Shown here in pieces: positions 12,913 to 27,820 of a DNA stretch of 64,000 nt. Within the stretch, counting starts at the first letter, position 1. Each line of letters starts with the position of its first letter. Source of the DNA: Latrodectus hesperus. Taxonomy: Eukaryota > Arthropoda > Arachnida > Araneae > Theridiidae. Under the pieces are notes generated by a model, which had not been told where the DNA came from, ran no database searches, and saw nothing but the letters and a program-made list of their open reading frames with translations. The stretch spans positions 13,817,313-13,881,312 of the forward strand of contig CM075852.1 in assembly GCA_037975125.1 (NCBI GenBank). The letters are read 5' to 3'. Made by a program: the position numbers and the translations under genes.

Positions 12913-13040
<128 letters not shown>

Positions 13041-13258
13041 CATATAACTTACAAAAATAATTTGAAAAAGGACTGACTTTGTTTTAAAATATCTAGTGTT
13101 ATTCTCATGAACATGTTTTCTTTCTTATATTTTTGATTTTTATAATAAAAAATATTACTTTTGTAAAAATCTATATTGAATTAATTTCCTCTAATTTTGG
13201 GTATAATTTTTGGTATTCTGGTTTCAGTATCAGAGTCAGTAATATATTTGATCTAGGG

Positions 13259-13261
<3 letters not shown>

Positions 13262-13338
<77 letters not shown>

Positions 13339-13348
13339 GTATATATAC
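13262..13348. repeat. (TA)n microsatellite with TG interruptions
   Basis: About 87 bases of TA repeat. The right end contains GTATATATGTATATA interruptions. Confidence 0.97.
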
Positions 13349-13945
13349 AGAACAATTTATAGTAATTCAATCCTAAAATCTACTTTTAAATGATAATAAC
13401 GAATTTAAAGTTAAAATACATATAGCCATTTTCTCAATCCAAACGGCAGGAATCTAACATGCACTATTTACAGAAACCATTTCTGCTATTCATATACATA
13501 TGCCCTTTTAGTGAGAAAAGGTTCCTTTCTCGACAAGGAAGCTGTTTCCCGCTCTGTCACGAAACAGCGGGATTCTTATGGGGAGAAGATTTTCCAAGAA
13601 TTTCCCCTGTCTTAAGTTACCGTCATGTAAGATGAAAATCAGTTAAGTTTGGCCTTAAAAATATTGGCGTTGTACAGTAATATATATGGTATAGTTAGAG
13701 TTGTGGTCAGAGCTTGATTTGCAGAAATTAAAGATAATTTGAATTAAAATTAAAATTCTAATATGTACGCGTTATTCACATGCTAAAGATCAACAATCAT
13801 AAAGCTGGCTTAAAAATAATAATTTTTTGAATACTGTGAAAATTCTTAAGAAATTACGAATAGACTGTCTTTTGAAATTGTTTGACAATTGCTAAGGTTA
13901 GCTGAATTACATATAATCGTTCCAACTCAAAGAATTTTTCTTAGT

Positions 13946-13947
<2 letters not shown>

Positions 13948-13982
<35 letters not shown>
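13948..13982. repeat. Poly-A tract, 35 bases
   Basis: A pure run of A after TTAGTGC. It could be the tail of an old + strand retroposon, but I saw no recognisable body upstream. Confidence 0.95.
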
Positions 13983-13983
<1 letters not shown>

Positions 13984-15690
13984 CAAATTTTGCTAATTAT
14001 ATTCAATAAAAATCTTTAAGCACTGCTATATTATATTATATATAGCAGTTTATAACGTCACACTAAAGTAGGAACAGTAAAAATCTGTATTTTCTGAAAA
14101 ATAGGTTCTTTTGCTGAAAAATTTGTTGTGATATTTTGCTTACAAATCTGTTATTCTTGGAATGAGCAATTTTTTTTAATATTCTTTTATTTGAGAAAAT
14201 TTAAAATACGTTTTTTTCTATGACACATATAGTGCTGATATTTGTAAAAACTTTTGTTCAGTAATTGTTTTTAGATTATATATTCTGGTTTCTCTCCGAA
14301 AATGATAATTTTAATGCTGCTGTTATATGCAGCTCAACGATGAATGGCAAAAATTCTTCTACGTTACAGTGGCACAATAATGATATTTATCTCTAATATT
14401 AAGTTGTTAATGAAGGTGGCTGACTTATAAATAAAGAAAATGAAATTAAAAACTCTTTAAGTGGCTTGTCTATTTTTTTCACTCACATTTAATAATTGAC
14501 ATATTTTTTGTGAAAATATAAGAAAACTCTCAAAGCATTTAGGAGATATTTATCATTTTGTAATAAATTTAAATATAAGGTATATTATATTATCTTTTCC
14601 AAATCTGCAGTAATTAAAATTTCTTGAATAACATGTTAAAAAAAGATTTCAATTTATTTGATGTTCCTTTTCAAAGAAATCACAAGTAGCAATTTTTTAC
14701 AGATATGTATATGTGTATCCTTGGACCAAATATTATTTAATAAGAAATTTTATTGCACTTATTTAGGATAGATATATATTATCATAAGTTTCATATATTG
14801 CATAAATATATGCTTGATAGGCTTAATACTATAAAATAATTTTACTATTTAGATAAAATTAAGAATTAGAATATCAAAATTATTTATTCAGCTTATTTTA
14901 TGCGTGAATTAGTAGAGTCCGTATTTTGCTAATATTCCTATGCAAAAGATTTCCACTAGTAATCAGCAAAACGAATGGACACTTCCTGTTTGTGAATGAC
15001 TCAGAAACAGTACGCCGGAAAAAGGGACCACTCGTGATTTAGTTCCCACGGGTTTCCTCAGAAATGAATTGTCCAAAATGTGGTCAGTTTACTTCCTGCC
15101 AAACAGCAAGAGAAAGAAAGTTTCAAACTAAAATAACTGGGGTCATACATTCGAGTACTCAAAGTTCTGTGGGCTCTTGATTCAAATATAATTGCTGCTT
15201 TTTATACACAAAAATCGTCAATTCTAAAAAACTATCACCATAAAAGATTTTGGGGAAAAATATAAATCTCGGTCTTTTAATGGAAAGCGTATTTGCATAT
15301 TTAAGTTTTTATATATTTAACAAAGAAGAACAAACAACTCAAAACTTGATAAAGATTTTGACAGCTAATGATTTTTTTAAAAAATATTAAAAACATATTT
15401 TAATCGGGAGTTTTAAAACTCACTTTATTGGTTTAATAATAATATTCTAATAATTAGATATTTGAAGTGAAATATTTTATTACATTAACATTTTTTACGC
15501 ACATAAATTTTTTTGTAACTTTTCCCCTTCAGTGAAACATAAAGGCTTCGAAATATACATGTGTAGAAATGCAAAATTGAATTAAAGAATATTGAAAAGA
15601 AAGTAACTTTATAAACATAATAGAGTTAAATTTGTTTTTTAGTCTATCATTAGAAAATAAAAATATGCATCCAATTTTGCTTACAGCAAG

Positions 15691-16451
15691 TAAATATTTT
15701 TAAATATTATTGACTAAATTAATAGATATTTTCAAAAATTGCATTTTGGTAAGCATAAATTAATTAACAAGAAAGAAATTTTTACCAAATTTCTACAATG
15801 ATAACTTTAAATTAATGTTATCAATTGTTAAAGTTATTTTTTACAACACAAAAAAGATTATTTTTTGAATTAGAACTATTTTATTGAAATCATAATGCTT
15901 ATATTAATATTAGAATTCATTTTTAAAAATTTATTTAATAACTCATAAAAAACACGGCATAGTGTTTATTTATAAAGTGTATTTCATATATGATAAACCA
16001 TAAATTATAGCAATCATTAAATATTGAAAAATAAAAGAAGTAAATATTAAAAGTGTGTAAATTAATATATTGTTAAGTGACATTTACTTTGCATGATTTA
16101 GAAAATTTCACCTTTCACGGGATTTGTGCAAATGTTTATTGTTTTTCAAATAACAATTGCAAATTTTTATTCTCTCTCCATCATTTTAAATTATATTACA
16201 AAATCTTAGTTAAGAATATTCAATTTTGTCTATTCAAAGTAGGAATTTATAAAAATTTGACTTTATGATTGAGAAACTAAATAAATTTATTAGTATTCAG
16301 CCAATTTTCTTATACAAAATATATTTGGATTGAATGAATTCTCAAAATTCTGCATATTTTATAGAAACATTAATTTATGTGGAAACCCTAACAAAAGGTT
16401 TTTAAAACAAAAGACAATTTTCTAAAACACTTAATAAAATATCTTTTAAAG
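15691..16451. repeat. Dispersed repeat, copy 2, with an extra internal segment
   Basis: The core 15691-15843 matches 9391-9540. Two further blocks (about 15910-15936 and 16365-16451) match 9631-9656 and 9672-9762 in the same order. The second copy has roughly 400 extra bases between these blocks. Confidence 0.7.
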
Positions 16452-16640
16452 CTAGCAGTATTTGATATTTATTAATATCAAATGCCAGTTCATTCCTAAA
16501 TGTAGTTTAGTGATTTAGTGCGAGTTCGACTGAAAATGATAGCACTTTTCCTTAAAACAGTAACTTCATGGTGACGTTATGTACATCAAACGCAACAAAA
16601 TGATATTCTCATGCGAAATGAGGAGTAGCACCATTTCCGT

Positions 16641-16645
<5 letters not shown>

Positions 16646-16678
<33 letters not shown>
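16646..16678. repeat. Poly-A tract, 33 bases
   Basis: A pure run of A after TTCCGTTCTTT. As with the tract near 13950, it may mark the end of an old retroposon, without other support. Confidence 0.95.
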
Positions 16679-16680
<2 letters not shown>

Positions 16681-17546
16681 AAGATACATATATGAAATGA
16701 TCATATTCTAGAGCTTTGTGATTGCTTTCATACATGGAATATTTTTATAATACATGAAATATGAGTCCCCCATTTCTGTGTAATATGAAGTCTTCAAAAA
16801 ATACAGGAATGTCAAAATGGAGGATGAACAAAACTTAAGTGTAAATAGAAAATTTGATGCAGATGCTGTTAATTTGAAATTAGAAACATGTATGGTCAGA
16901 AAAAAAATCAAGAAAATTTATTTGTCTTAATCATTATATAATTGACTGTAAAGAGGAATAAAAATTATTAAGTATGAACATCAGTTCAAATTTTCTTGAA
17001 AACTTATAAATTTTAAAGTGATAGCATATATAATAGAGATGGAAAGAAAGCAAATCCATTGAAATAATCCGAAAAACCGGATTCAATGAACTAATCTATG
17101 TTTTTAGACCATCGAAAAGAAAAAATACGTTTTTGTTTGTTTGTTTAGATAAATGTGTTTACCATTTATTCTTATTCTCTGAAGTTAAATTCTGCTTGCT
17201 TATCTTATGCGAAAAAATATTGCAATAATTTCAGAATCATGTCTCATTCGAGCAGCAAATAAGAATTATATTTATATTTCAAATTTGTAACGCATGTTAT
17301 TTGTTTGATTTCATTTAATATCGACTTTTGCTTATAAACATAAAGTAAATATGATATTTTGTATGCAAGCATAAACATTTTGCAGATTTGGATAGAAAGC
17401 TGAGAAAATATTTTAAATATCATTTCGTTGAAAAATAAATGGTTTTTAAGTTTTTTTTAACCAAAATAATAATTACACTATAAGTATAAATATGCACTTT
17501 CATTATTTACAAAACAGACAACTGGTATTTTTGGTCCCTTTTATTT

Positions 17547-18560
<1,014 letters not shown>

Positions 18561-19354
18561 ACCCTTATTTGATATCCATTTTCTATATATTATTATATAT
18601 CAATAATTTGGTCACATTATTTTTCTTGTGTATATTAAGTATTAATAATGAATGAAAAATGTATGTTTATATTAGAATCATTGTATCTGATGGAATATTC
18701 CAGTTAATTCTTTTTGCCTTGCTATATACTTATGTAGTGTATTATTGACTGAAATTTCGTTTTAACACTGAGCTTAGAAATATGGATATAATCTCTTCTA
18801 TAAGTCTGTAAATAACTTCAAGCAAGTTTTTGAATTGTGTAAATATTTATATATCTTATTAATAATAATTAAATATGTGTAATGTAAAGTCACCATGCAA
18901 AGCTTCTTGGGAGTATTTAAAATGTAATCTACTTGAGATTCATTACTCTTACTATTCATTCTGTCATTATGTGTGTATATAAAACTTAGATGCCTACCAA
19001 TAACTACAAAAAGAGATAAAAGACCCTTAGGTAGACACCGCACTATTTCATTATGCTAACAGAGGGTATCTGTCAAGTGGAGGGGTTGAAAGAAATCTTT
19101 TCTACTTCCGACACGTTTAAAACCAGTTTCTTGACTCGACGACTCCTGCACTTTCATTTTGTCAGGCTTCAATGGTTCCCTTCACATTGTGGTCCTTCAG
19201 AATAATTCGTCACAGAAAATTTATTCCATGTTAAACTCTTTTTAGAATTAACGCTAATAAATTTTGATTCAAAATTTAAATTTGTTAACACTATATATAA
19301 TTTTATTCTACTTGAATGGAAACACTACCATCATTTTTTCCTGGTTAATGAACA

Positions 19355-19359
<5 letters not shown>

Positions 19360-19439
<80 letters not shown>
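19360..19439. repeat. (TA)n microsatellite
   Basis: About 80 bases of pure TA repeat. Confidence 0.98.
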
Positions 19440-19441
<2 letters not shown>

Positions 19442-19654
19442 GCAAGATTAGAAGAATCATATAAGCGAAAATTTTGAAAAGTACAAGAATAGATAAAAAC
19501 ATTTATGTTTAGCAATACATTCAGCGCAAAAATTTTAAAATATATATTGAACGTTTTTCCCTCTGTTTAATATATTTCGTATTTTCAATGCATTATTTCC
19601 CAATTGGTATTTTAAATGTATTATTCTCCATCTAATATTTGATTATTAATTTTA

Positions 19655-19772
19655 TGTTGTTGTTTCTAATGACACTTGGACAAACCAAGCTCGCTATGCC
19701 TTTGGCTCTGTGAATATAAGTCAGAGGGGAGCGTCGTTCATTTTAATTAAAGCACCATATAGGTGAAAGTTA
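19655..19772 (-). mobile_element. SINE 3' tail fragment
   Basis: It starts with a short TTG repeat and GACACTTGGACAAACCAAGC, and runs through GGAGCG and CACCAT to GGTGAAAG. It matches the 3' tails of the SINEs at 30673-31071 and 37090-37476, all in the same orientation, with the (CAA)n tail on the - strand. The body and head are absent. Confidence 0.8.
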
Positions 19773-22329
19773 TAGCAAATTTTTTTCATTATTATCAATT
19801 ACTTTTTGTCGCTAAAAATAAAATGAAAACACTTCCATTCATAAATTGAGATGCGGTAGATATTTCTGAAAGTTACCTTATAGTTGTGTCAGTGTTTCTT
19901 ACGTAGTACGTAGTTTTAATTTCTGTTTACAATGAAAATAATCACGGTTTTGGTTTTTTAAAATTATTCAATAAGCATAGTTTTATTAAAGCTTAAAACA
20001 CTGCAGATAAAATTTACTCATAATATAAAGATAATGTTTTTTTGCTAATGCTCTTATTAGAATTGTATAATAATATTTTCTGAGACTAATGCGAGTATAT
20101 TTTGGAATGTACTATTTGAATTGAGAAATGAACATGAGAAATGAACAAATGTATATCATTGAGAAATGAACAGAATATTACTATTTAATGTATGACAAAT
20201 GTAATTTTATTAAACAATCAAACTGAATGCTATATATAAAGTAGAAATTCAAGATTTGTCTGGCTACAATCATTGTTCAAAACGTTTCATAATTAGTTAC
20301 AGAAACACGCAGAAAGGAAAAGTCCATTTTTAAGCTTTTTCCTTAAAAGTGAAAGATAAAAAAGCATATATTTAATCCATTCAATATAGAATTTTGTCAT
20401 AAATAAAAATACTTAATTCAAAAGAAAACAGAAATCATTTCTGTATTTAACACACAGATTACTTTGAATCTTTTTCAAATGCAACTTCGGCAATTTGCAT
20501 GTACTTACTTATTAAAAGAAATATTTGTTCAAAATATCTTAATTTACATTTTTAATACCGGGCATGCTGTTTTTAAGAATATTTTTTAAATATTCAGCTA
20601 GTTCATTGCTTACCATTTTTATTATAAGTAATTGCAAATTCATTACTTTAAAGAAGTCTGTAATTATTTTAAACAATTATTTCAGAAAATTATCTGTAAT
20701 AAATTAATATACTCTATATCATAGTTTTTGAAACAGTCTAAATTTGTTTTACAAACGCATGCATGCAATCTTAAAATTCTTATAACATTTCTTAATTTGG
20801 TATGAACGAATGGAAAAAAATCGATTGCTTATTGATAAGTATAGAATTTATGGTAAACACATTTACATTTTCATGAAAATTATGTTTAAGATTAAAAAAA
20901 TTACGATTAGAATTAAGATTCCTCACGGTGAAAATGACTCTCTCCTTTCAGTCAAGGGGGTAGGAAATGTCATCTCACGCCGGCGTAGGAGCTGTTTTTT
21001 GAAACGGGCTCAAAAGATTAAATAAGACTTCATATTGTTTTATTTTAAATGTTTCTTGTAAATAAATTGCGTATACTGTCTGGACTAAGCAAAAATACAA
21101 TTTAAGTTTTAAAAAATTATAAAGTATTTTAAGTGTTGTCGATAGTTAATTGCTACAAAATTTTATAGCAAATTTAACGAAAATTGAAATACTATAATAA
21201 ATAATTCTTTTGGCTCTTATTATTGCTAATCCGTGTATATTTTTGTAATATGCATGTAAAAAAGTAAATATTTAAACAAATATTAAACTTTTTAATTGTT
21301 TATTTAAATTTTTATATTGCGAATTTGGAGTCAAATAATGAAAAGATTGCTGGAAGCTCATCCTGAGAAATAGTATTTTTAAAGCCAATCAGAGAAAAAA
21401 TAGTTTGTGGTTGGTAAGGGTGCATATCTGAAAAAATCAAGAAATGTATTTGTCTGATTGGAGAGGTTTTTAAGAATCTGGAAAAAATCATTAAAATCTT
21501 ATCACATTTTGCTTTCCAAGAAACGTACTTATCGTCACAGCAAAATTTATATTATTTATTTTACTAATAACCTAATGCCACATGTCTCAGCTGTATAATG
21601 ATTGTTACTACAATATCGCAGATAATAACATTAAGACAATAATAGCATTGAAACTATCATATTCTTTTCAATGATATATTTTAAATCTATCTAGTTCTAT
21701 GTGAAAATATATTAGAGCTGATTCTAAATGTATATTTCACTTATAGATTATTATATAATTTATTTCATTTTCTCATTCATAATTTTCATTTGTATATTTA
21801 TTTTCGTTAATATTTTTCAAAATAATTCCCTCTAAGCTAGTTTTGTGAAAATAATATTTTTTCTTCTATGGACATAATTCTCTGGAAAAAATATTACATA
21901 TGAAGGTAAATTTTCGTTGGTTGGTTGGGTTTTGTGGCACTAAGTCCAAATAAAACAAGCTGACCCAAAGTGAAGTTTTAGATGCGGACTTTATTTTCCA
22001 AACCAAATAACATTAAATATTTTTAAAAAGATCTTACCATACCATTTAAAGTTTTTACCGTTAATATATACTGCAAAAATATAAAATCAATATAATATAT
22101 AGAATAAAGAACCGTTAATATATACTGCAAAATTATAAAATATTAAATGGGGTTTGTGTACGATAGTTAAAATTAGATAAAATGCTTAAAATCGATTGCT
22201 TTTACGCTCAGAGATTGAAATGGCTGGGTTCCCGTAGCAAATGTTCTAAGCTTAAAATATAATGGTTAAAAAATATGCACAGTGGCATTAATTAAAATCT
22301 GGATAGATGATTGAAATATGATGCACTGT

Positions 22330-23960
22330 ATATGTCTTACACACACAACTAAATTCTACAAAAAATCCTACCCAGAAACACTTATTCCTTAAATGACTTA
22401 AAAATAGTTCTTTGTGTGTGAAACGCTTATGACCGATACGAAGACGAGTCAGTTGGACATGTGTGATTCGGTATAGACCAAGGGTAAAGGTAAAGGTAAA
22501 AGAATGACTAATGGGAAGATCGTTAAGATTTTTTTGCAGAATTGCCTATTACAGAACTCCTGTCAAAGTGACTGTATGAAATGTTTAAATCTATTTCTTA
22601 CATCACATAGATGGAACTAAAGATAAAGTGGAAATAATTGCAGACTTAGCTGTCACATTAGTCTTCTCATTTCCATCTATATATATATATATAATATGTG
22701 TGTGACTTGGTATCCAGGAAAGCAATATATTAAAATACTTGAACACTACCGAAATAAAAGATACAATTTCTCATAACTTCTAAAATAATTCTACTTTCAG
22801 AAAATACGTAAATGTATGCCCATTTTTAGTATGCAGTTGCTTAAGTGCACGTGATATAGCCTTAGCCTCAGCAATGAAGATGAAGTAGGGCTTGTGGAGA
22901 TATTAGCTAAAAGAAATATTAAGAAAAACAGCACAGCCAAAGTGTCTAGCAGTTTTGGATCCACTTATGAATACAGGACTCTACATAGCACACGGATAGC
23001 GTTGAAATGCATAAAACTGTTGAAAAATAGCAGAAGTTACGTCCGACTTTTTATGGTCTTCAAAAGAATTGAGTAAGGTGATGTGTACATCATACCAAGG
23101 TGGGTGTGCGAATAAGTTTGTAGAATCATCACATAGATGAGACAGCAAAAGCTAAGATTAACACGAGTGAGAAAAGATTGAATGTTGCATGGTCTTGCTT
23201 TATATAATCTCTTAAGAGCAGAATTATGAACAATAGAACGTAAGAGATGATGAGGTGAGGATACAATTTTTGAATAATAATTAAGAGACAGGTCTAAGAG
23301 TAACTGAAGGCAGATTAAATATAGATTATTGATGAGTAATATGTGAAAGGAATCAGAACATATCTTTACAGCAGAGTGATGAAATGTGTCCAATCTGCCT
23401 AAATTCTATTCTAAGACGGAAAATACAGACGGCTATCCATTAACAACACAGCCGTAGTCAATGGGTGATAAAATTAATGGCTGGTACATTTAAAAGAGTG
23501 ATTTGTGATCTGTACTCCAAAATGTAATCGGAATTGCCTAACAGATATTATAAGAAATAGCCAACAATTCTTCCACAAATGTAAAATTTGAGAAAGGAAA
23601 GTTAATTTTCTATCGAAAATTATTCCAAGGAATTTTATATTATCAATCACAGGAATAAGTCTTCTGTTTAAGAGAAGCAAAAGATCATGGTAAATATTAG
23701 TTTTCTTGCAGAAATGATCACAGCAACACTTGCTAGGAAGTAGACTAAAACCATTCTGTGCACATCAAGTAGCAAGATTATTTACAATTTATTCATTTGT
23801 ATGCCATTTAAATACATATTTGATCTAAGAAATTCATATTATATGAAAGAAATTTTTAAGTTGTCAACATGTAAACTAGAATGAACAGAAGATAATTGTT
23901 GTAGGATGTTGTTGATGAAAAGATTAAAAATGGTTAGTACTTATGGACATTGCGATCTGT
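22330..23960 (-). pseudogene. LINE relic with RT thumb, RNase H and C-terminal domains
   Basis: Read on the - strand with several frameshifts, the 3' part of a LINE open frame is visible. Near 23750-23700 it reads NGFSLLPSK. Near 23640 it has VIDNIKFLGIIFDRKLTF, the RT thumb. Near 23390-23340 HHSAVKICSDSF marks the connection region. Near 22880 FIAEAKAISRALKQL and near 22680 DGNEKTNVTAKSA match RNase H. Near 22460 LTRLRIGHKRFTH is the conserved C-terminal motif. RNase H with this last motif points to the I-type superfamily. Endonuclease and the catalytic palm are missing or unrecognisable. Confidence 0.82.
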
Positions 23961-25000
23961 ACAAACATTTCTAGGCATTTACATTTGAATATTTTTTTAA
24001 TTTCTTTTTATATATTTAATTCTAACTAAATATAAGAAAACGCATTCTCTTGATTCTGCTTAAAAACAAACACTCCTGAAACTGCCCATTTTACAAGATT
24101 TTCTATACGTCAGGTGGTTTTGAAAGTGTCTTTGAATTTTCACACTGCTTCCTCAGTGATTTATGATTACTCACTTACAGGAAGTAATCAAGGCATATTT
24201 TAATTCCTTTCTTTATCCCCGCAGGGATTTAAAATATAAAAAAGCTGAAAATGTCATTTTCGATAAAATTTACGGATTACTTAAATATGTAAATTTTCAT
24301 CGTATTTGGGAACAATTAATTAACTTTAATTTTGTGTATTTGCCCCGAAAATTATCTTAAATAATAAAATAGGTATGGGATAGTATACTTATATATATAT
24401 ACTCCCAGAAATAAAATATATTTTCTTTACTATAACTGATAAATATGGTTTGGAAATTAAATCAGGGAAAGACGATTGGAATAATGAAAATTTGAATCAA
24501 ATGAGCAAATTAATATGATTAACAAAAATTATCTTGTTATTTAGAAAAACTAAAACAGAATAATGGTGCAAAAAATTAATTTTGAAATTTGAATATTATT
24601 AAAAAAATTCAAGAAAAGTGTTAATTTTAAAAATGGACATATGGGTATCCATATTTAAATATTAAAATTTAAATTGAATAATGACTTGTTAGGAAAATAT
24701 ATAAGAAAAATGGATTAACTGATTTAATAGAAATGAAACTAAAATAGTTTGAACTAATAATTCCAAATGGAATCCAAACAATTGTACCGCACATGTATAT
24801 CAAGATATATATTTCTTCCTTGAAGATTTCAATATGAATAAATTTATTGCATTTACTGATTGTGTACATAAAAATTGCAATCAGTTGAATGTATGAGGTT
24901 TTCAACACAAAATATGTTGAATTAATTGTTTATTCAATTAAAATTAATTGAATAGAGTCTCAGTTAAATTATATTTCTTGTTCAGTTTTTACATTTTAAT

Positions 25001-25254
25001 GAGGTTCTCGTTAGCCTGTATGTATGTGATGCCCTCGATTGCCTGTGTGTATATGATGAGCTCGTTTGCCTGTGTGTATGTGATGAGCTCGTTTGCCTGT
25101 GTGTATGTGATGAGCTCGTTTGCCTGTGTGTACGTGATGCCCTCGATAGCGTGTGTATACACACACGCTCCATGGCCTCCATTGCCTGTGTGTATGTGAT
25201 GCCATCGATAGCCTGTGTGTATGTGATGTCCTTGATTTCTGATATGTATATGAT
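25001..25254. repeat. Minisatellite B, 27-bp unit, about 9 copies
   Basis: Units read GATGAGCTCGTTTGCCTGTG + TGTATGT on the + strand, with three near-identical central copies from 25055. The array is interrupted at about 25150-25180, where TG repeats switch to CA repeats through the palindrome GTGTGTATACACAC. The complementary strand unit TACACACAGGCAAACGAGCT + CATCACA resembles the unit of minisatellite A. Open frames across it on both strands are by-products of the 27-base period. Confidence 0.92.
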
Positions 25255-26009
25255 TTGAAATAAGAAATTTTAATGTATGAAACAAAAATTAATTTTTATA
25301 TTTATAATTCAGTGGACTGGTAAAGTATACAGTAAAATCCTTTCATAAGAGTTTATAATAAGAATGTAACGTAATGATATTATGTGTTGAAAATTTCTGA
25401 ACAAATTTAACTAAAAACGTTTTGTAAATTTTCATTTAACATAAATTTTAATTCTTTAATTATTTATTTATAAATAAATAAATAAATGTTAATGAAAAAG
25501 CAGAAAAATATAAATATATTTACATTTTATTTTTAAAAATGTAATTTGAACAAAACATAACACAGTCATTAATATTAAAGTGTAAATTAAAAACTGTATA
25601 TCTAATTAAGCAAAATTAAAATTATACTTCTTATTATAGCATTTGGAATTTTTTCAAATGAAGAAAATTTTTCAATACTTATAAGTGAAAAAATATATAT
25701 AATTAACATTTATAATATCTGGTACATTTAATAAAATTAACTTTTTATTAAAAGAAAAAATATATTTAATTAATTTAAAAAAAAATTCCTTTACTTCTCA
25801 AAAGGTCTGCTATTCCTTAAAAAACAAGCCATAAAATTTTAGGTAATTAAGTTTATTTAAATTTTTAATTTACTTATTTTTTTTAAAAACATAATAATAA
25901 TTATACTCATCTACTAATGTACTAAAGAACTAAATATATGAGTTTTTATGAAATTATCACAATGAACGATATTATTAGAAAATATTTGACATACACAATG
26001 TACATTTTT

Positions 26010-26350
26010 TCGGTTGTCTGAGGACACACTCACAACCCGGATTTTACCGGACCACCGAGGACGTCACATTTTACAAGATACACACTTTTGATACACACAT
26101 ACACAAGTTTAATGCACAAGGTGTAAACCGAGGACCCTTTTAAATGTCAACAAAAATGATAATTAAAAAATAAAAATATATAATTTAGACTTAAAACAAA
26201 CAAAATCAAACAGAGATCTTTCTTAAATTTCAACAAAAATTAAAATTCAAGATGAAATTATGCAATTTCTACACAAAAAAAGGAAAATCAATGCGAGGAC
26301 GTCCTCGGATCTGCAGACGCCCTCGGTTAGAAGGTGTGTATACACACTAT
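26010..26350. repeat. GAGGAC/ACACAC-rich patch next to the (CA)n array
   Basis: This patch repeats words found in the two minisatellites (CCGAGGAC, TACACAC, GATACACAC) without a clear period. It contains two perfect palindromes: CGAGGACGTCCTCG at 26294-26307 and GTGTGTATACACAC at 26334-26347. The latter also occurs in minisatellite B at 25151-25164. Confidence 0.6.
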
Positions 26351-26374
26351 TGTCCCCCCTTTCCACCTCTTGCG

Positions 26375-26547
<173 letters not shown>

Positions 26548-27496
26548 TGGTTATTTAATTATTTTAAAAGTTACCTCTATATATAATCTTTTATTTATTC
26601 TCTGTGACAATTAATTAAAAAGTTTCATACTGTTTTATACAAATAAGTTAATTTAATTATTAGAAAAAATATATTTCACAAACATATATATTAGCATAAT
26701 ATTGAAAGAATTGGCAATTTGTAAACTTTTTTGTAAAACTACCTAAAATGTTATAATTTTATTGCAAAAATATTTTGATTTTTATAAAAATGCAGATTAT
26801 TATATTTTTTTGCATTAACCGTATGCTTATGTTTATAAGGATTTTATTTATTTATTTTCAGCTTTAGAAGAAATAACGAACTTCTCACCGTCTGTTGCAA
26901 GTATTTGATGTTTTTAATGCAATTCTATCCTTTAAAAATATTACACTTATGTTCCAGTATAAATAGTTTGTTTTTAATTTTTTTAATAATTTATAATTTA
27001 TTTATTTATTATTAATAGTTTAATAAATAATAATTCATTAATTAAAAAAAATTAAAAATAACAATAAAATTGTTATTGTTTTAAATTTTATTTAATTATT
27101 GAATTATTTTTTATTAAATTATTAATAATAAACAAATAAATAATTATTATAAAAGTATTTTAATTATTAATTAATACTAAAATAATAATAATTAATAATG
27201 AAAATTGTTTTAAAAAATTTAATTTTAATTTTTCAAAAGATGGAAATTTTGAAAATACCACTTAACTATCAGAAGTAATGAACTTAAGAAGCAATTATTT
27301 TATAGCAAATTTTCTGATATAACTATATTATTAGTACATGAAGTAATTTTGTTTACATTTTTAAATATATATAGTAACAGTTTCTCTTTTTAGTTTAAAA
27401 AAGTTACATATATTACATATTGATATATGATATGCATATTGTTTGTTATACAACTACTTGATTCTCAACGATTCATTTTATTTTAAGAAAATATAT

Positions 27497-27502
27497 TTTA
27501 TT
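27497..27502 (-). terminator. Candidate polyadenylation signal of the ten-cysteine peptide gene
   Basis: AATAAA on the - strand, about 220 bases downstream of the stop codon at 27722. In such AT-rich DNA the hexamer is common, so only its position supports it. Confidence 0.35.
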
Positions 27503-27721
27503 AGATTCATTAATAATTTTGTTTCAGATTGCAGATTTATGTGCAAACATGCCAGAAAGGTGACAATATATATCGCTGTAACTTCTGATTACAAATGTAT
27601 CTAAAACAAAATTATTGATGCTGAATTTTAGAACAAGTGCTGGTAAAGGGGAAATATTCAGAATCAGCTCCGGTTTTCGTTTCGTTTTAACGCTTCAGAT
27701 GCAAGTGGCCTTCGCATCATC

Positions 27722-27820
27722 TTAAGCTGCGACTGCGTCAGCAGCTGTTTCGTCTCCTGCAGCTCCGTCATCTGACACGGGGGCGGCAGTTGTGGGTGGC
27801 AGCTGGCAAACACCGTCATT
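27722..27820 (-). CDS. Peptide gene exon 4: last cysteine and acidic tail
   Basis: The acceptor AATTTCAG precedes 27820. The exon starts NDGVCQLPP, supplies the tenth cysteine, then reads a low-complexity Ala/Asp/Pro/Thr tail to TAA at 27724-27722. The other open frame starting ATG at 27819 would add a Gln-rich, unrelated sequence and would not keep the tenth cysteine in frame with exon 3. Confidence 0.83.
   Translation of the reverse strand, partial: NDGVCQLPPTTAAPVSDDGAAGDETAADAVAA

Larger units (their letters stand above)
18561..22329. other. AT-rich DNA with no recognised gene
   Basis: No gene recognised. The stretch contains a (TA)n array, a SINE 3' tail fragment (19655-19772), three near copies of GAGAAATGAACA at about 20125-20172, and a short local duplication of CCGTTAATATATACTGCAAA at about 22057 and 22111. 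Confidence 0.5.

Noticed and set aside
21920..21980. GTTGGTTGGTTGGGTTTTGTGGCACTAAG-like segment (possible repeat tail)
   Set aside because: Looks like a retroposon tail but no body was found and it does not match the shared SINE tail closely enough.
27660..27819. Alternative reading of peptide exon 4 from an ATG at 27819, giving a Gln-rich protein
   Set aside because: It is out of frame with exon 3 and loses the tenth cysteine; the chosen frame completes the family pattern.
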